From Nitriliruptoria bacterium (lineage in GTDB: Bacteria; Actinomycetota; Nitriliruptoria; Euzebyales; Egibacteraceae): a stretch of DNA of 64,000 nt. The notes under the pieces are model-generated. The model was not told the origin of the DNA, did no database searches, and worked only from the letters and a program-made list of their open reading frames with translations. Position numbers and translations under genes: made by a program. The DNA lies in NCBI GenBank assembly GCA_003553565.1, contig PWER01000057.1, positions 1-64,000 of the forward strand. The letters run 5' to 3'. Positions 1 to 6,935 of the stretch are shown piece after piece. Numbering within the stretch: position 1 is the stretch's first letter; the number at the start of each line of letters is the position of its first letter.

Positions 1-800
1 AGCGTGAACTTGACGAGGTCGCGGAGGCTGATCTCGCCGGTCCCGTCGAGGCCCGGCGGCCGCGCCTCGTAGCAGGCGCCGTGCGTCAGCGGGACGTTCA
101 GCTCGCGGATCTCCTCGCAGATGCGGATGCAGCGGTTGCCGGGCACGGCGGCGAGCAGAGCCGACAGCAGCGAGGTCTTGCCGGCTCCGGGCGGTCCGCT
201 GACCACGACCGTGGCCGAGCTGGCCATCGCCAGTGCCAGCAGATCAGCGGCGGGCCCGCTCAGCGTGTCGCGCTCGACCAGGGCTGCCAGGGAGTCGCGG
301 CGCAGGGTGTGGCGTCGCAGCGTGGCCGAGAGGCGGTCGGCCACGGGCGGGATCGCCGCGGTCAGCCGCGCGGTGCCGCCGAGGACGCGGGCCTGCACCA
401 GGGGGCTCGCGGTGTCCAGGCGTCGGTCGGTGGGCGCGAGCAGGCGGTCGACCACCATGCGGTTCTCCTCGGCGGTGGTGGGCTCACGCAGCCCCTGCAG
501 GCGCCCGGTGCCGTCGATGTAGGAGACCCGGTCGCCCTCGAAGAAGACCTCTTCGACGTCGGTGCGCTCCAGCAGGTCGGTCAGCGGGCCAAAGGCGGTG
601 ATGCTGCGCACCAGGCGGGCGACCATGTCCTCGGGATCGCGCAGGGCTGTCTCGTCACCGAGGTGCGCGCGCCGCTGATAGGCCTCGACGGCCTGGCGCA
701 CGACCCGCGTGACCGCATCCCCCTGATGCTCGGGATCCAGCCGGTGGCGCTCCACCTCGGCGAGGGCGGCGGTCCGCAGGGTCTCGTAGGCAGCGCTCAT
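1..800 (-). CDS. cpaF: Tad/Flp pilus assembly ATPase CpaF (partial, C-terminus off window)
   Basis: Secretion ATPase of the CpaF/TadA/VirB11 family, which powers Flp-type pilus assembly or tight-adherence secretion at the inner membrane. The ATG at 800 overlaps the stop of the upstream cpaE-like gene as ATGA. The 266 codons visible run off the left edge with no stop. A Walker A motif, GPPGAGKTS, lies near residues 202-210, followed by an acidic RICEEIREL segment (about 226-234) in the place of the family's Asp-box. The N-terminal region contains the FGPLTDLLE...VEEVFF pattern typical of CpaF N-terminal domains. It is the third gene of a minus-strand cpaB-cpaE-cpaF order. The Asp/His boxes and Walker B lie outside the window, so catalytic completeness cannot be judged. 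Confidence 0.9.
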   Translation of the reverse strand, partial: MSAAYETLRTAALAEVERHRLDPEHQGDAVTRVVRQAVEAYQRRAHLGDETALRDPEDMVARLVRSITAFGPLTDLLERTDVEEVFFEGDRVSYIDGTGRLQGLREPTTAEENRMVVDRLLAPTDRRLDTASPLVQARVLGGTARLTAAIPPVADRLSATLRRHTLRRDSLAALVERDTLSGPAADLLALAMASSATVVVSGPPGAGKTSLLSALLAAVPGNRCIRICEEIRELNVPLTHGACYEARPPGLDGTGEISLRDLVKFT

Positions 801-2092
801 GGCTGGCTCGCAGCCTCGGCGTCCCGGCGTCGGCGCCACCGCAGGCGACGGCCCGATCGCGCCGGCTGCTCGGCGGCAGGTACGCCGAGCGCAGCGGCGG
901 CCAGCTGTCGCGCCACCGTCGGCAGGGGGCCACGGGTCACCTGCGTGCCGTCCCACGCCGCCCGCCGCACCCGCGGGTCGGTGGGCACGTGCCACAGGCC
1001 CGCCAGGGGCGTGAGCCGCACGAGCTCGTCCTCGATGTGGCGTCGGGCGCGCTGACCCTCCGGGCTGTGGTTGATCAGCACGTGCAGGCGCGTCGGTTCG
1101 AGGTCCTCGTGGACAGCTGCGAGCCAGGCCAGCGCGTGCCCCAAGCCCACCGGCGTGCCGTCGGCGACCAGCACCACCGCGTGCGCGCCCAGCACGGCCG
1201 AGCGGCCCTGGGCGGCTCGGCTCGGGCTGAGCAGGTGCCGCTCGAGCCCGCCGCCGACATCATCGGGTGCCCCTGTGGCTGCCGTCCGGCCCGCGCCGGC
1301 GTCCAGCACCACCGGACCGTGCTCTGCCAGGGCGCCGAGCAGCTGGCGCAGATCGTCGCCGCGCAGCTCCTCGACGTCGCCGCTCCCCCCGACGAGCGCA
1401 CGCAGAGGGCCGTCGCCGACCGGCTGGAGCCATTCGCAGGGGTCCAGCGTCCGCCCCCGGGCGACGGCGTCCGCAGCCGCCAGCACGTTGGGATACAGGC
1501 CAAGCCCGAGCCGGCACGCCAGGGCGTGGCTGCCCTCGGCGTCCACCAGCGCCACCGACCGCCCGCCCCTGGGAGCGGAGCTGGCGAGCGCCAGGGCCAC
1601 CTCGGTGGTCCCGACCCCACCGGAGGCCCCGACCACCGCGGCGACCGCGGCGCCGGGTGCCGGGCGCGGCGGGCTTGGCAGGTCGGTGCTCTCCTCCCAG
1701 GCGGCGCGCGCGTCGCCGAGGTCGGACCGCGCGCTCTGGGACGGCGCGATCCTCGCGATGGCGGTCAGCAGCTCGGAAGGGGTCGCGTAGCGCTCGATGA
1801 CGTCGTCGACCCCGCAGCTGCGCAGCTGGTCCTTGCCGGTGGGATCACCGGGGTCGAACACCCCCAGCACCCCGCGTCCTCGACGGTGCAGCTCCGCCAC
1901 CAGGGGTCCGGTCAGGAACGAGGTGGTGTCATCCAGCACGAAGACGTCGGCGTCCTCGGCCAGCGCGTCGTCGGGGTGCAGCACGGTGGCGCGCAGGCGG
2001 GCGCCGCCGTGATCGGCGATGTGGCGCTGCAGCGCCGGCGCCCACTCGCGAGGGGAGGCCGCCAAGGCGATGGCGGGCTCGGTGGGGATCAC
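797..2092 (-). CDS. cpaE: CpaE/TadZ-like pilus localisation ATPase
   Basis: ParA/MinD-type ATPase of the CpaE/TadZ group, which positions Tad pilus machinery. The 431-residue protein has a receiver-like N-terminal half (about 1-115, with a VFVLDD strand) without an obvious phosphorylation purpose. It then has a deviant Walker A, GASGGVGTT, near residue 155 and a LVDAEG switch segment, as in MinD-like proteins. A Pro/Ala-rich linker joins the halves. The C-terminal 30 residues are very basic (GRRLRWRRRR), possibly for membrane or DNA contact. The start is GTG at 2092, overlapping the cpaB stop as GTGA; the stop at 797 overlaps the cpaF ATG. This coupling argues for one pilus operon. CpaE versus a generic MinD-like protein rests mainly on the neighbours. 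Confidence 0.82.
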   Translation of the reverse strand: MIPTEPAIALAASPREWAPALQRHIADHGGARLRATVLHPDDALAEDADVFVLDDTTSFLTGPLVAELHRRGRGVLGVFDPGDPTGKDQLRSCGVDDVIERYATPSELLTAIARIAPSQSARSDLGDARAAWEESTDLPSPPRPAPGAAVAAVVGASGGVGTTEVALALASSAPRGGRSVALVDAEGSHALACRLGLGLYPNVLAAADAVARGRTLDPCEWLQPVGDGPLRALVGGSGDVEELRGDDLRQLLGALAEHGPVVLDAGAGRTAATGAPDDVGGGLERHLLSPSRAAQGRSAVLGAHAVVLVADGTPVGLGHALAWLAAVHEDLEPTRLHVLINHSPEGQRARRHIEDELVRLTPLAGLWHVPTDPRVRRAAWDGTQVTRGPLPTVARQLAAAALGVPAAEQPARSGRRLRWRRRRDAEAASQP

Positions 2093-2790
2093 GGCGCGGC
2101 CCCCTCCGCCATCGGGGCGGCGCCGGTCGCGCGCACCAGATCCAGCGACGCTCCGTGGAGGGCCTCAGCCAGCTGCAGGGACGTCTCCGCATCCACCGCG
2201 AGGGTCACCGCGAACCCCGCGGCGCCCATCGCTCCCGTCTCCTCGGCGGGGACCGCGAGCACCTCGACGTCGTGAGCCAGGAACCCTGCGGCGTCCTCGG
2301 TGGCGATCACGTCGACGCGGTCGCCGGCCTGGAGGTCCCCGCTGACGGCGTGCACGCGGTCCAGGGGAACGCTCATCGCTCGCAACCCGTCCGGGGCGGC
2401 GGTGCCGCGCAGATCCGAGTGGCGCAGCGGCTCCCCCTCCGCGATCGGGCTCGCCAGCACCGTGCCCTCCAGCAGCGCGTGGTCCTCGGGTCCCAGCAGC
2501 GCCTCGGGCACCGGGCCCGTGGCCCCCACCTCGGCCACCGTGATCGCCTCGTCCGACACCGCGTCACCGGCGGCCAGCGGCCGCTCGGCCACGAGCACTG
2601 GTGCGGTGTCCTCGGCGGCACGCAGCAGGGCGAAGTTGGCCACCGCGGCGACAAGCGCCGCCACCAGCACCAGCACGTGGCCCGGGGACACCCGTGCGAG
2701 GAGACCGGAGGAGCCCCCGCCCGATGCTGGCCATCGCTCCCGTGCTGGTGCGTCCTGTGCGGTGGCGCCCACCGCGGTCATGGTTGCCAT
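2089..2790 (-). CDS. cpaB: Flp pilus assembly protein CpaB/RcpC (SAF domain)
   Basis: CpaB/RcpC-family protein thought to modulate the Tad pilus secretin or periplasmic assembly. The 233-residue product has a short cytoplasmic N-terminus, one transmembrane helix (about 34-52, rich in V/A/L), then a SAF-like domain. That domain carries the family pattern ERPLAAGDAVSDEAITVAEV and a following SVPLDRVHAVSGDLQAGDRVDV segment. The ATG at 2790 has an AAGGAG ribosome binding site about 10 bases upstream. It is the first visible gene of the pilus segment and has a long untranslated upstream region. No pilin gene is visible next to it, so pilins and the TadB/TadC genes probably lie beyond the left edge. 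Confidence 0.83.
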   Translation of the reverse strand: MATMTAVGATAQDAPARERWPASGGGSSGLLARVSPGHVLVLVAALVAAVANFALLRAAEDTAPVLVAERPLAAGDAVSDEAITVAEVGATGPVPEALLGPEDHALLEGTVLASPIAEGEPLRHSDLRGTAAPDGLRAMSVPLDRVHAVSGDLQAGDRVDVIATEDAAGFLAHDVEVLAVPAEETGAMGAAGFAVTLAVDAETSLQLAEALHGASLDLVRATGAAPMAEGAAP

Positions 2791-3538
2791 CCCACCCGCC
2801 GCTCCTTCGCTCGACGTCCGACATACGTCGGGCGAGCCGTCGTGCCAAGCTGTGGCGGAGAGCCCCCCAAGGATCCGCCTGCAGATGAGGCGAAAGTATG
2901 CGCGACCCTCTGCAGGGGGTCAAGACCGAAGTTCGTCGCTCTGTGGACAGCCGGCGCAGTGTCAGCCCAGCTGCAGGTCGGCGTAGGCGTCCGGGCACTG
3001 CGGGTTGGCCAGCGCGGCGCGGTCGTCGATCGGCGCGCCGTCGTCGCTCCACGCCTCGACCGCCACGCCGAGCACGCGGCTCTAGAGCTCGCCACGGCGC
3101 ACCGGCCAGATGGGCACTCCGGCGGCGACGCAGCCGATGAGGTCGGTGCCGTCCGACACGCTGGCCAGCTGCACGTCGCTCTCGGTGCGGGCGTAGGTGA
3201 AACGCCCCGAAGGGTGGGCCGGGGAGCGCTGCGTGCTTGGCTCGCGAGCAGTCTGCGAGGCCAGGATGCAGGGTCGAGGCGGCGCGGTGGGCTCGGTGCG
3301 CTCGGTGCGCCGCCTGCGGCGGTCATCGCCACGCAGGCGGCATCTGCGCGCAAGCCCGGCGGTTGCTGCGCGCGACCCTCGTGGGAACTGCGCCCGGTGT
3401 CCCGTGCGTTGGTGAGGGTGAGCGTGCGCCAGGCTCGACCTGTGGAAAGCTGCATCGATCCGAGGGAGCGCCTGCTACCATCCGCCTACAAAGCGCTGTG
3501 ACCTGTTGTTGCGTCTCAGGTCCCGCGAAGGAGGGTCT
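2791..3538. other. Intergenic region between cpaB and the HTH gene
   Basis: This 748-base divergent interval must hold the cpaB promoter (minus) and the promoter of the small HTH gene (plus). A TACCAT box at 3476-3481 is a plausible -10 for the plus-strand gene, giving a leader of about 50 bases. A coding-like minus-strand stretch interrupted by TAG (2962-3240) is listed separately. I see no RNA gene or repeat array in the rest. Confidence 0.5.
2962..3240 (-). pseudogene. Possible decayed coding remnant with in-frame TAG
   Basis: Read on the minus strand, this stretch shows coding-like composition with G/C third positions. It encodes segments such as SDVQLASVSDGTDLIGCVAA and, after a TAG at 3084-3082, VAVEAWSDDGAPIDDRAALA before a TGA at 2964-2962. 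Both halves are in the same frame, exactly 40 codons apart at their stops. No convincing start codon with a ribosome binding site is visible upstream. The part beyond about 3200 looks less coding. I do not recognise the family. It may be the 3' end of an old gene lost from between the pilus locus and the regulator; alternatively the second half could be a very short ORF of about 37 codons. Confidence 0.35.
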
Positions 3539-3778
3539 GTGCCGAAGCATCTCGAAGAGTACCCAGAGGTACTCGACGCCGCCCAGGTCGCCGAGCTGCT
3601 CGGGTTGAGCGTGGACTACGTGCGACGTCTGTCCCGCCAAGGGGTCCTGCCGGCCAAGCGCCTGCCGGGCGGCCGCACGTTCCGCTACTTCCGCGACGAG
3701 CTCGTGGAGTGGCTGCGCGAGCAGGACGTCAGCGCCAGCGAGGCGCTGGACCCGGCCGAGCACAGCGAGGCGAGCTGA
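3539..3778 (+). CDS. Small helix-turn-helix protein, excisionase/MerR-fold (BldC-like)
   Basis: A 79-residue DNA-binding protein with a winged-helix MerR/excisionase fold. The segment DAAQVAELLGLSVDYVRRLS forms the helix-turn-helix (about 13-32), and the wing is PAKRLPGGRTFRYF, ending in a short helix, RDELVEWL. It has no effector domain, so it resembles BldC-type regulators or phage excisionases in size. GTG at 3539 was chosen because GAAGGAGG lies just upstream; an in-frame start 11 codons earlier would place the ribosome binding site inside the gene. It stands alone between a divergent pilus operon and a convergent hypothetical gene. Its targets are unknown. No integrase is adjacent, which favours a developmental or housekeeping regulator over an excisionase. 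Confidence 0.78.
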   Translation: MPKHLEEYPEVLDAAQVAELLGLSVDYVRRLSRQGVLPAKRLPGGRTFRYFRDELVEWLREQDVSASEALDPAEHSEAS

Positions 3779-3785
3779 CGCCCGC

Positions 3786-4412
3786 TCACCCCGGCCACAC
3801 GGCGGCGACCGCCTGCAGAGGCACGAGCACCGAGCGTCCGGTGGGGCCGCGCAGCACCAGGTGATCCTCGGCCACCGCCACCAACGCGCCGGTCGGTTCG
3901 GTGCCCGCGCCCGGGCAGCTCAGGCCGATGCGCTCGCCGGCCTGCTCGCGTGCTGCGAGTCGCGCACGGAAGGTCTGTGGCCCGCCCCCCGAGGCGCCGC
4001 CGGCGCGCGTGCGCTCCACGACCTCCCACACCGCGACGCCGTCCAGGCGCACGTCGACCAGGCCAGCGGTCGTAGCCAGGCAGGCCACATCCGCGCCGAC
4101 GTGCACCACCGGCCCGCTCCAGCGCCGCCCGGCGACCGACACCGCCACGCGATCGCCGCGGTGCAGCAGCTCGCGGGCCGCGTCGGCGAGGGTCCGTCGC
4201 CGCAGGCTGTCCAGCGCCGCCACGCGCTCCCACTCGGCGGCCTCGGCGCGCAGCTCCCAGCGGAACGCCGCCCCGTGGCTTGCCAGCTCGGGGTCGCCCG
4301 CGCCGGGGATGGGCACCACGTGCTCGTCGGGCTCGACGCCAGCCGGGTCGTCTGCGCCGCCGGGGTCGTTGCCGGGGCCGGGGTCGTTGCCCTCGCCGTC
4401 GTGTGAGGTCAT
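3786..4412 (-). CDS. Conserved-looking hypothetical protein, Sm/PRC-like beta-rich
   Basis: A 208-residue protein of unknown function. The first 40 residues are Gly/Asp/Pro-rich and probably disordered. A helical segment follows (FRWELRAEAAEWERVAALDS). Two beta-rich stretches come next with the patterns GDRVAVSVAGRRWSGPVVHV and GERIGLSCPG...GALVAVAEDHLVLRG, reminiscent of small beta-barrel repeats. No signal peptide or membrane helix is visible. ATG at 4412 is preferred because upstream in-frame sequence lies antisense to the LOG gene. It is divergent from that gene, with about 60 bases between the starts, so the two may share a control region. The 3' end converges on the HTH gene with a 7-base gap. 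Confidence 0.7.
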   Translation of the reverse strand: MTSHDGEGNDPGPGNDPGGADDPAGVEPDEHVVPIPGAGDPELASHGAAFRWELRAEAAEWERVAALDSLRRRTLADAARELLHRGDRVAVSVAGRRWSGPVVHVGADVACLATTAGLVDVRLDGVAVWEVVERTRAGGASGGGPQTFRARLAAREQAGERIGLSCPGAGTEPTGALVAVAEDHLVLRGPTGRSVLVPLQAVAAVWPG

Positions 4413-4459
4413 CGGAGCGGAGGATGCACCAGCGAGGCCTCGGCGCAAGGGCAGTGCAC

Positions 4460-4465
4460 TATCCT
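4460..4465 (+). promoter_or_regulatory. Probable -10 box of a leaderless transcript (LOG gene)
   Basis: TATCCT ends seven bases before the ATG at 4473, and no Shine-Dalgarno sequence lies between. A transcript starting at the usual distance would begin at or next to the start codon. No clear -35 was seen. Confidence 0.45.
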
Positions 4466-4472
4466 GCCGCCC

Positions 4473-5033
4473 ATGAGCGACACCCTGACCGTGTGCGTGT
4501 TCGCCGCCTCCAGCACGCAGGTGCCCGACAGCCACCGCGTGCAGGCCCACAGCCTCGGGGCGGGGATCGCCACGCGCGGGTGGCGGTTGGTGTATGGCGG
4601 CGGCGACATCGGGTTGATGGGCGAGGTGGCCCGCACCGCGCTGGCCGGCGGTGCGCACGTCACGGGGGTGATCCCCCGGCGGATGGTCGCGTGGGAGGCC
4701 GCCATGGAGGACCTCGACGAGGTGGTGGTCACCGACACCATGCGCGAGCGGCAGGCGCTCATGGATGCCCGCAGCGACGCGTTCGTCGCGCTGCCCGGCG
4801 GGGTGGGCACGCTGGCCGAGCTGCTGGAGATCGTCACGCAGCGCCAGCTCGGCTACCACGACCGCCCGGTGGTGCTGCTCGACCCCGATGGCTACTGGGA
4901 CCCGCTGCGCCAGCAGCTCGCCGCGGCCATCGACCGGGGGCTGGCGCCGGCCAGCGCCGCGCACCTGTTCACCACGGCGGCCGCTGCCGAGGACGCGCTC
5001 GCGCGCATCGCTGCCGAGGTCCAGAGCGGGTGA
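4473..5033 (+). CDS. LOG-family protein (TIGR00730), nucleoside-monophosphate phosphoribohydrolase
   Basis: Rossmann-fold enzyme of the LOG/YvdD family, which releases adenine or cytokinin bases from 5'-monophosphate ribosides. The 186-residue length is normal. The family's nucleotide-binding motif GGGDIGLMG is at about 42-50, the MRERQALM segment at 90-97 and the catalytic PGGVGTLAE motif at 108-116. The cellular role is usually assigned as cytokinin riboside monophosphate hydrolase by homology, but many bacterial members are only annotated as lysine-decarboxylase-like and have no such activity. The gene starts right after a -10-like box. A strong inverted repeat at 5043-5070 lies ten bases after the stop and separates it from rpsF. 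Confidence 0.9.
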   Translation: MSDTLTVCVFAASSTQVPDSHRVQAHSLGAGIATRGWRLVYGGGDIGLMGEVARTALAGGAHVTGVIPRRMVAWEAAMEDLDEVVVTDTMRERQALMDARSDAFVALPGGVGTLAELLEIVTQRQLGYHDRPVVLLDPDGYWDPLRQQLAAAIDRGLAPASAAHLFTTAAAAEDALARIAAEVQSG

Positions 5034-5042
5034 TGCTGACCC

Positions 5043-5070
5043 GGCCGAGCGGCCGAGCGGCCGCTCGGCC
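5043..5070 (+). terminator. GC-rich hairpin after the LOG gene
   Basis: GGCCGAGCGG at 5043-5052 is the reverse complement of CCGCTCGGCC at 5061-5070, with an eight-base spacer that is a second partial copy of the left arm. There is no T-run, as is common for actinobacterial terminators. The position just after the stop fits a terminator. Confidence 0.55.
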
Positions 5071-5190
5071 CGACGCGCCCGCTCGCCGCGGCCATCCACA
5101 GGTGTGGCACCCCGGGGCACGTGCCTGTCCCACCCGCGCAGTACGGTGCCCTCGTCGTGATCAGCAGACCCGCTGACGATCGGTCTCGCG

Positions 5191-5220
5191 TTGAGCGGAG
5201 GCCAGGGCCGGTGCTAGTGT
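5191..5220 (+). promoter_or_regulatory. Likely promoter of the rpsF operon
   Basis: TTGAGC at 5191-5196 and TAGTGT at 5215-5220 are separated by 18 bases and resemble vegetative sigma-factor boxes. Transcription would begin around 5227, giving a leader of about 70 bases before rpsF. Confidence 0.5.
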
Positions 5221-5295
5221 TGCCGGGCTTGCACGCCGTCCTGTTGCGCGGCGCGCCCTGCGGCGCGCAACCGTCCGAGACCAGAGGATGGGCAC
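5221..5295 (+). promoter_or_regulatory. Structured rpsF leader, possible S6:S18 autoregulatory RNA
   Basis: The leader contains GTTGCGCG at 5243-5250 pairing with CGCGCAAC at 5264-5271, followed directly by a CCG element and then the ribosome binding site. A hairpin with a nearby CCG in this position is how many bacteria let the S6:S18 dimer repress its own operon. The assignment is from position and gross structure only; I could not verify the consensus internal loop. Confidence 0.35.
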
Positions 5296-5601
5296 ATGAA
5301 CACCTATGAGCTGATGGTGATCCTGCGCGGCAGCCTGGACGAGCAGACCGTCCAGAGCCGCATCGAGCAGCTGACCAAGACGGTCGAGCAGCTCGGCGGG
5401 GTCGTGGACAAGGTCGACCACTGGGGCAAGCGCGCCTTCGCCTATGAGATCGACCACATGACCGAGGGCTGGTACGTGGTCCTCGACCTCCAGCTCGACA
5501 ACAGCGCCCAGGCCGAGATCGACCGACAGCTGCGCATCGCCGACGAGATCATCCGCTTCAAGATGATCCGTCCGGACCTGCGCCGCAAGCGGGTGTCCTG
5601 A
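5296..5601 (+). CDS. rpsF: 30S ribosomal protein S6
   Basis: Small-subunit protein S6, which binds S18 on the platform of the 30S subunit. The 101-residue product starts with MNTYELMVILRGSLDEQTV and contains DKVDHWGKRAFAYEIDHMTE, both diagnostic of S6. There is no C-terminal acidic extension. The ATG at 5296 is preceded by AGAGGAT. It is the first gene of the widely conserved rpsF-ssb-rpsR-rplI cluster, here continued by dnaB, all on the same strand with short gaps. Transcription probably starts at the box pair just upstream. Confidence 0.97.
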   Translation: MNTYELMVILRGSLDEQTVQSRIEQLTKTVEQLGGVVDKVDHWGKRAFAYEIDHMTEGWYVVLDLQLDNSAQAEIDRQLRIADEIIRFKMIRPDLRRKRVS

Positions 5602-5656
5602 CGCGGCGCTCGCGCCGCCCGGCGCGACGCACACCGCCGCGAGGAAAGGCAGGACC

Positions 5657-6136
5657 GTGGTCGATAACGCCGTGAACATCGTCGGCAACCTCACCGACGA
5701 TCCCGAGCTGCGCTACACCCAGAACGGCACGCCCGTCGCCAACATGCGCGTGGCGGTCAACCGCCGGATCCGCAACAACCAGACCGGCGAGTGGGAGGAC
5801 CGCACCGACGGGTTCTTCAACGTGACCGTGTGGCGTGACATGGCAGAGAACGTGGCCGAGTCGCTGCACCGCGGCACCCGCGTCATGCTGAGCGGGCGCC
5901 TGACTCAGCGCAGCTTCGAGACCCAGCAGGGCGAGCAGCGCACGGTGGTGGAGATCGAGGCCGACGAGGTCTGCCCCAGCCTGCGGTGGGCCACCGCCCA
6001 GATCACCAAGACCGGTGGGCGTCGCGGCGGCAGCGCCCCCGCCGCAGCGCCCGCGGCAGCGCCCGCCGCTGACCAGCCCGCCCAGTCCAGCCCAGCAGCC
6101 AGCAGCCAGACCGAGCCCGACGACGTGCCGTTCTGA
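5657..6136 (+). CDS. ssb: Single-stranded DNA-binding protein
   Basis: Binds and protects single-stranded DNA in replication, repair and recombination. The 159-residue protein has an OB fold over residues 1-110 (VNIVGNLTDDPELRYT and FFNVTVWRDMAENVAESL). A Gly/Ala/Pro-rich flexible tail follows and ends in the acidic tip DDVPF, which docks partner proteins. The GTG start at 5657 has a GAGGAAAGG site upstream. Its place between rpsF and rpsR is the classic arrangement. The beta-hook insertion, RRIRNNQTGEWEDRTDGFF, is of the actinobacterial type. Confidence 0.97.
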   Translation: MVDNAVNIVGNLTDDPELRYTQNGTPVANMRVAVNRRIRNNQTGEWEDRTDGFFNVTVWRDMAENVAESLHRGTRVMLSGRLTQRSFETQQGEQRTVVEIEADEVCPSLRWATAQITKTGGRRGGSAPAAAPAAAPAADQPAQSSPAASSQTEPDDVPF

Positions 6137-6213
6137 CCGCGTCGGCACCGACGCGATGACATCGTCGCCGGCCGGGAGCCACTCCCGGCCCGCCTCGCAC
6201 GAGGAGGACGCCC

Positions 6214-6435
6214 ATGGCGAACCAGCCGCCCAAGCGCAAAGAGTGCTACTTCACCAAGAACAAGATCGAGTACATCGACTACAAAGACGTCGAGCTGCTC
6301 CAGAAGTTCATCAACGACCGGGGCAAGATCCGCTCGCGGCGCGCGACCGGCACCTCGCCGCAGTACCAGAAGCTGCTGGCCGAGGCCATCAAGAACGCTC
6401 GTGAGATGGCGCTGCTGCCCTACAGCCGGCGCTGA
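6214..6435 (+). CDS. rpsR: 30S ribosomal protein S18
   Basis: Partner of S6 on the small subunit platform. The 73-residue product carries [20 protein letters not shown] and ends ALLPYSRR, as S18 does. It keeps one cysteine near the N-terminus (KECYF) and not the full zinc-binding set, so it is a zinc-free or reduced form. The ATG at 6214 follows GAGGAGG. It sits between ssb and rplI, and no second S18 copy is visible in the window. Confidence 0.96.
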   Translation: MANQPPKRKECYFTKNKIEYIDYKDVELLQKFINDRGKIRSRRATGTSPQYQKLLAEAIKNAREMALLPYSRR

Positions 6436-6474
6436 CGCGTCACCTCGACCCGCCAGCGATCCAGGAGACCCCCG

Positions 6475-6924
6475 ATGAAGGTGATCCTCAAGCGCGACGT
6501 CGCCGACCTCGGCCGAGCGGGTGACGTCGTTGACGTGGCCGACGGCTACGGTCAGAACTACCTCCTGCGCGCCGGCCTGGCGATGCGCGCCACCAAGGGC
6601 GCGCTCGCTGACTCCGAGGCGATGCGCGTCGCGCGCGCCAAGCGCGAGGCGGCGTCCCGCGCCGACGCCGAGGAGCGCAAGACCGCCCTGGAGGCCAAGC
6701 CCGTGCAGGTGCGGGCCAAGGCCGGTGAGGACGGCACGCTCTACGGCTCGATCGGCAACGGGAAGATCGCCGACGCGGTGCGCTCGCAGCTCGGCGTCAC
6801 CGTGGACCGCAAGGACATCCCGCTCGACCGGCCGCTGAAGCGCACTGGCAGCCACGAGGTCCCCGTCAAGCTCTACGAGGACATCGAGGCCGCGCTCCAC
6901 GTGGAGGTCGTCAGGGAGGAGTAG
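6475..6924 (+). CDS. rplI: 50S ribosomal protein L9
   Basis: Large-subunit protein L9, which reaches from the L1 stalk base. The 149-residue length is normal. The N-terminal domain reads MKVILKRDVADLGRAGDVVD with GYGQNYLLRAGLA. A long helix rich in Ala/Arg/Glu connects to a C-terminal domain containing GEDGTLYGSIGNGKIADAV. An AGGAGA site precedes the ATG. The stop lies 11 bases before dnaB, so the two are almost certainly cotranscribed. Confidence 0.97.
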   Translation: MKVILKRDVADLGRAGDVVDVADGYGQNYLLRAGLAMRATKGALADSEAMRVARAKREAASRADAEERKTALEAKPVQVRAKAGEDGTLYGSIGNGKIADAVRSQLGVTVDRKDIPLDRPLKRTGSHEVPVKLYEDIEAALHVEVVREE

Positions 6925-6935
6925 CGAGGAGGGGC

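Noticed and set aside
1-2790. Long plus-strand open frames across the pilus genes
   Set aside because: They are antisense products of GC-rich codon bias; the minus-strand frames contain the conserved CpaF, CpaE and CpaB motifs.
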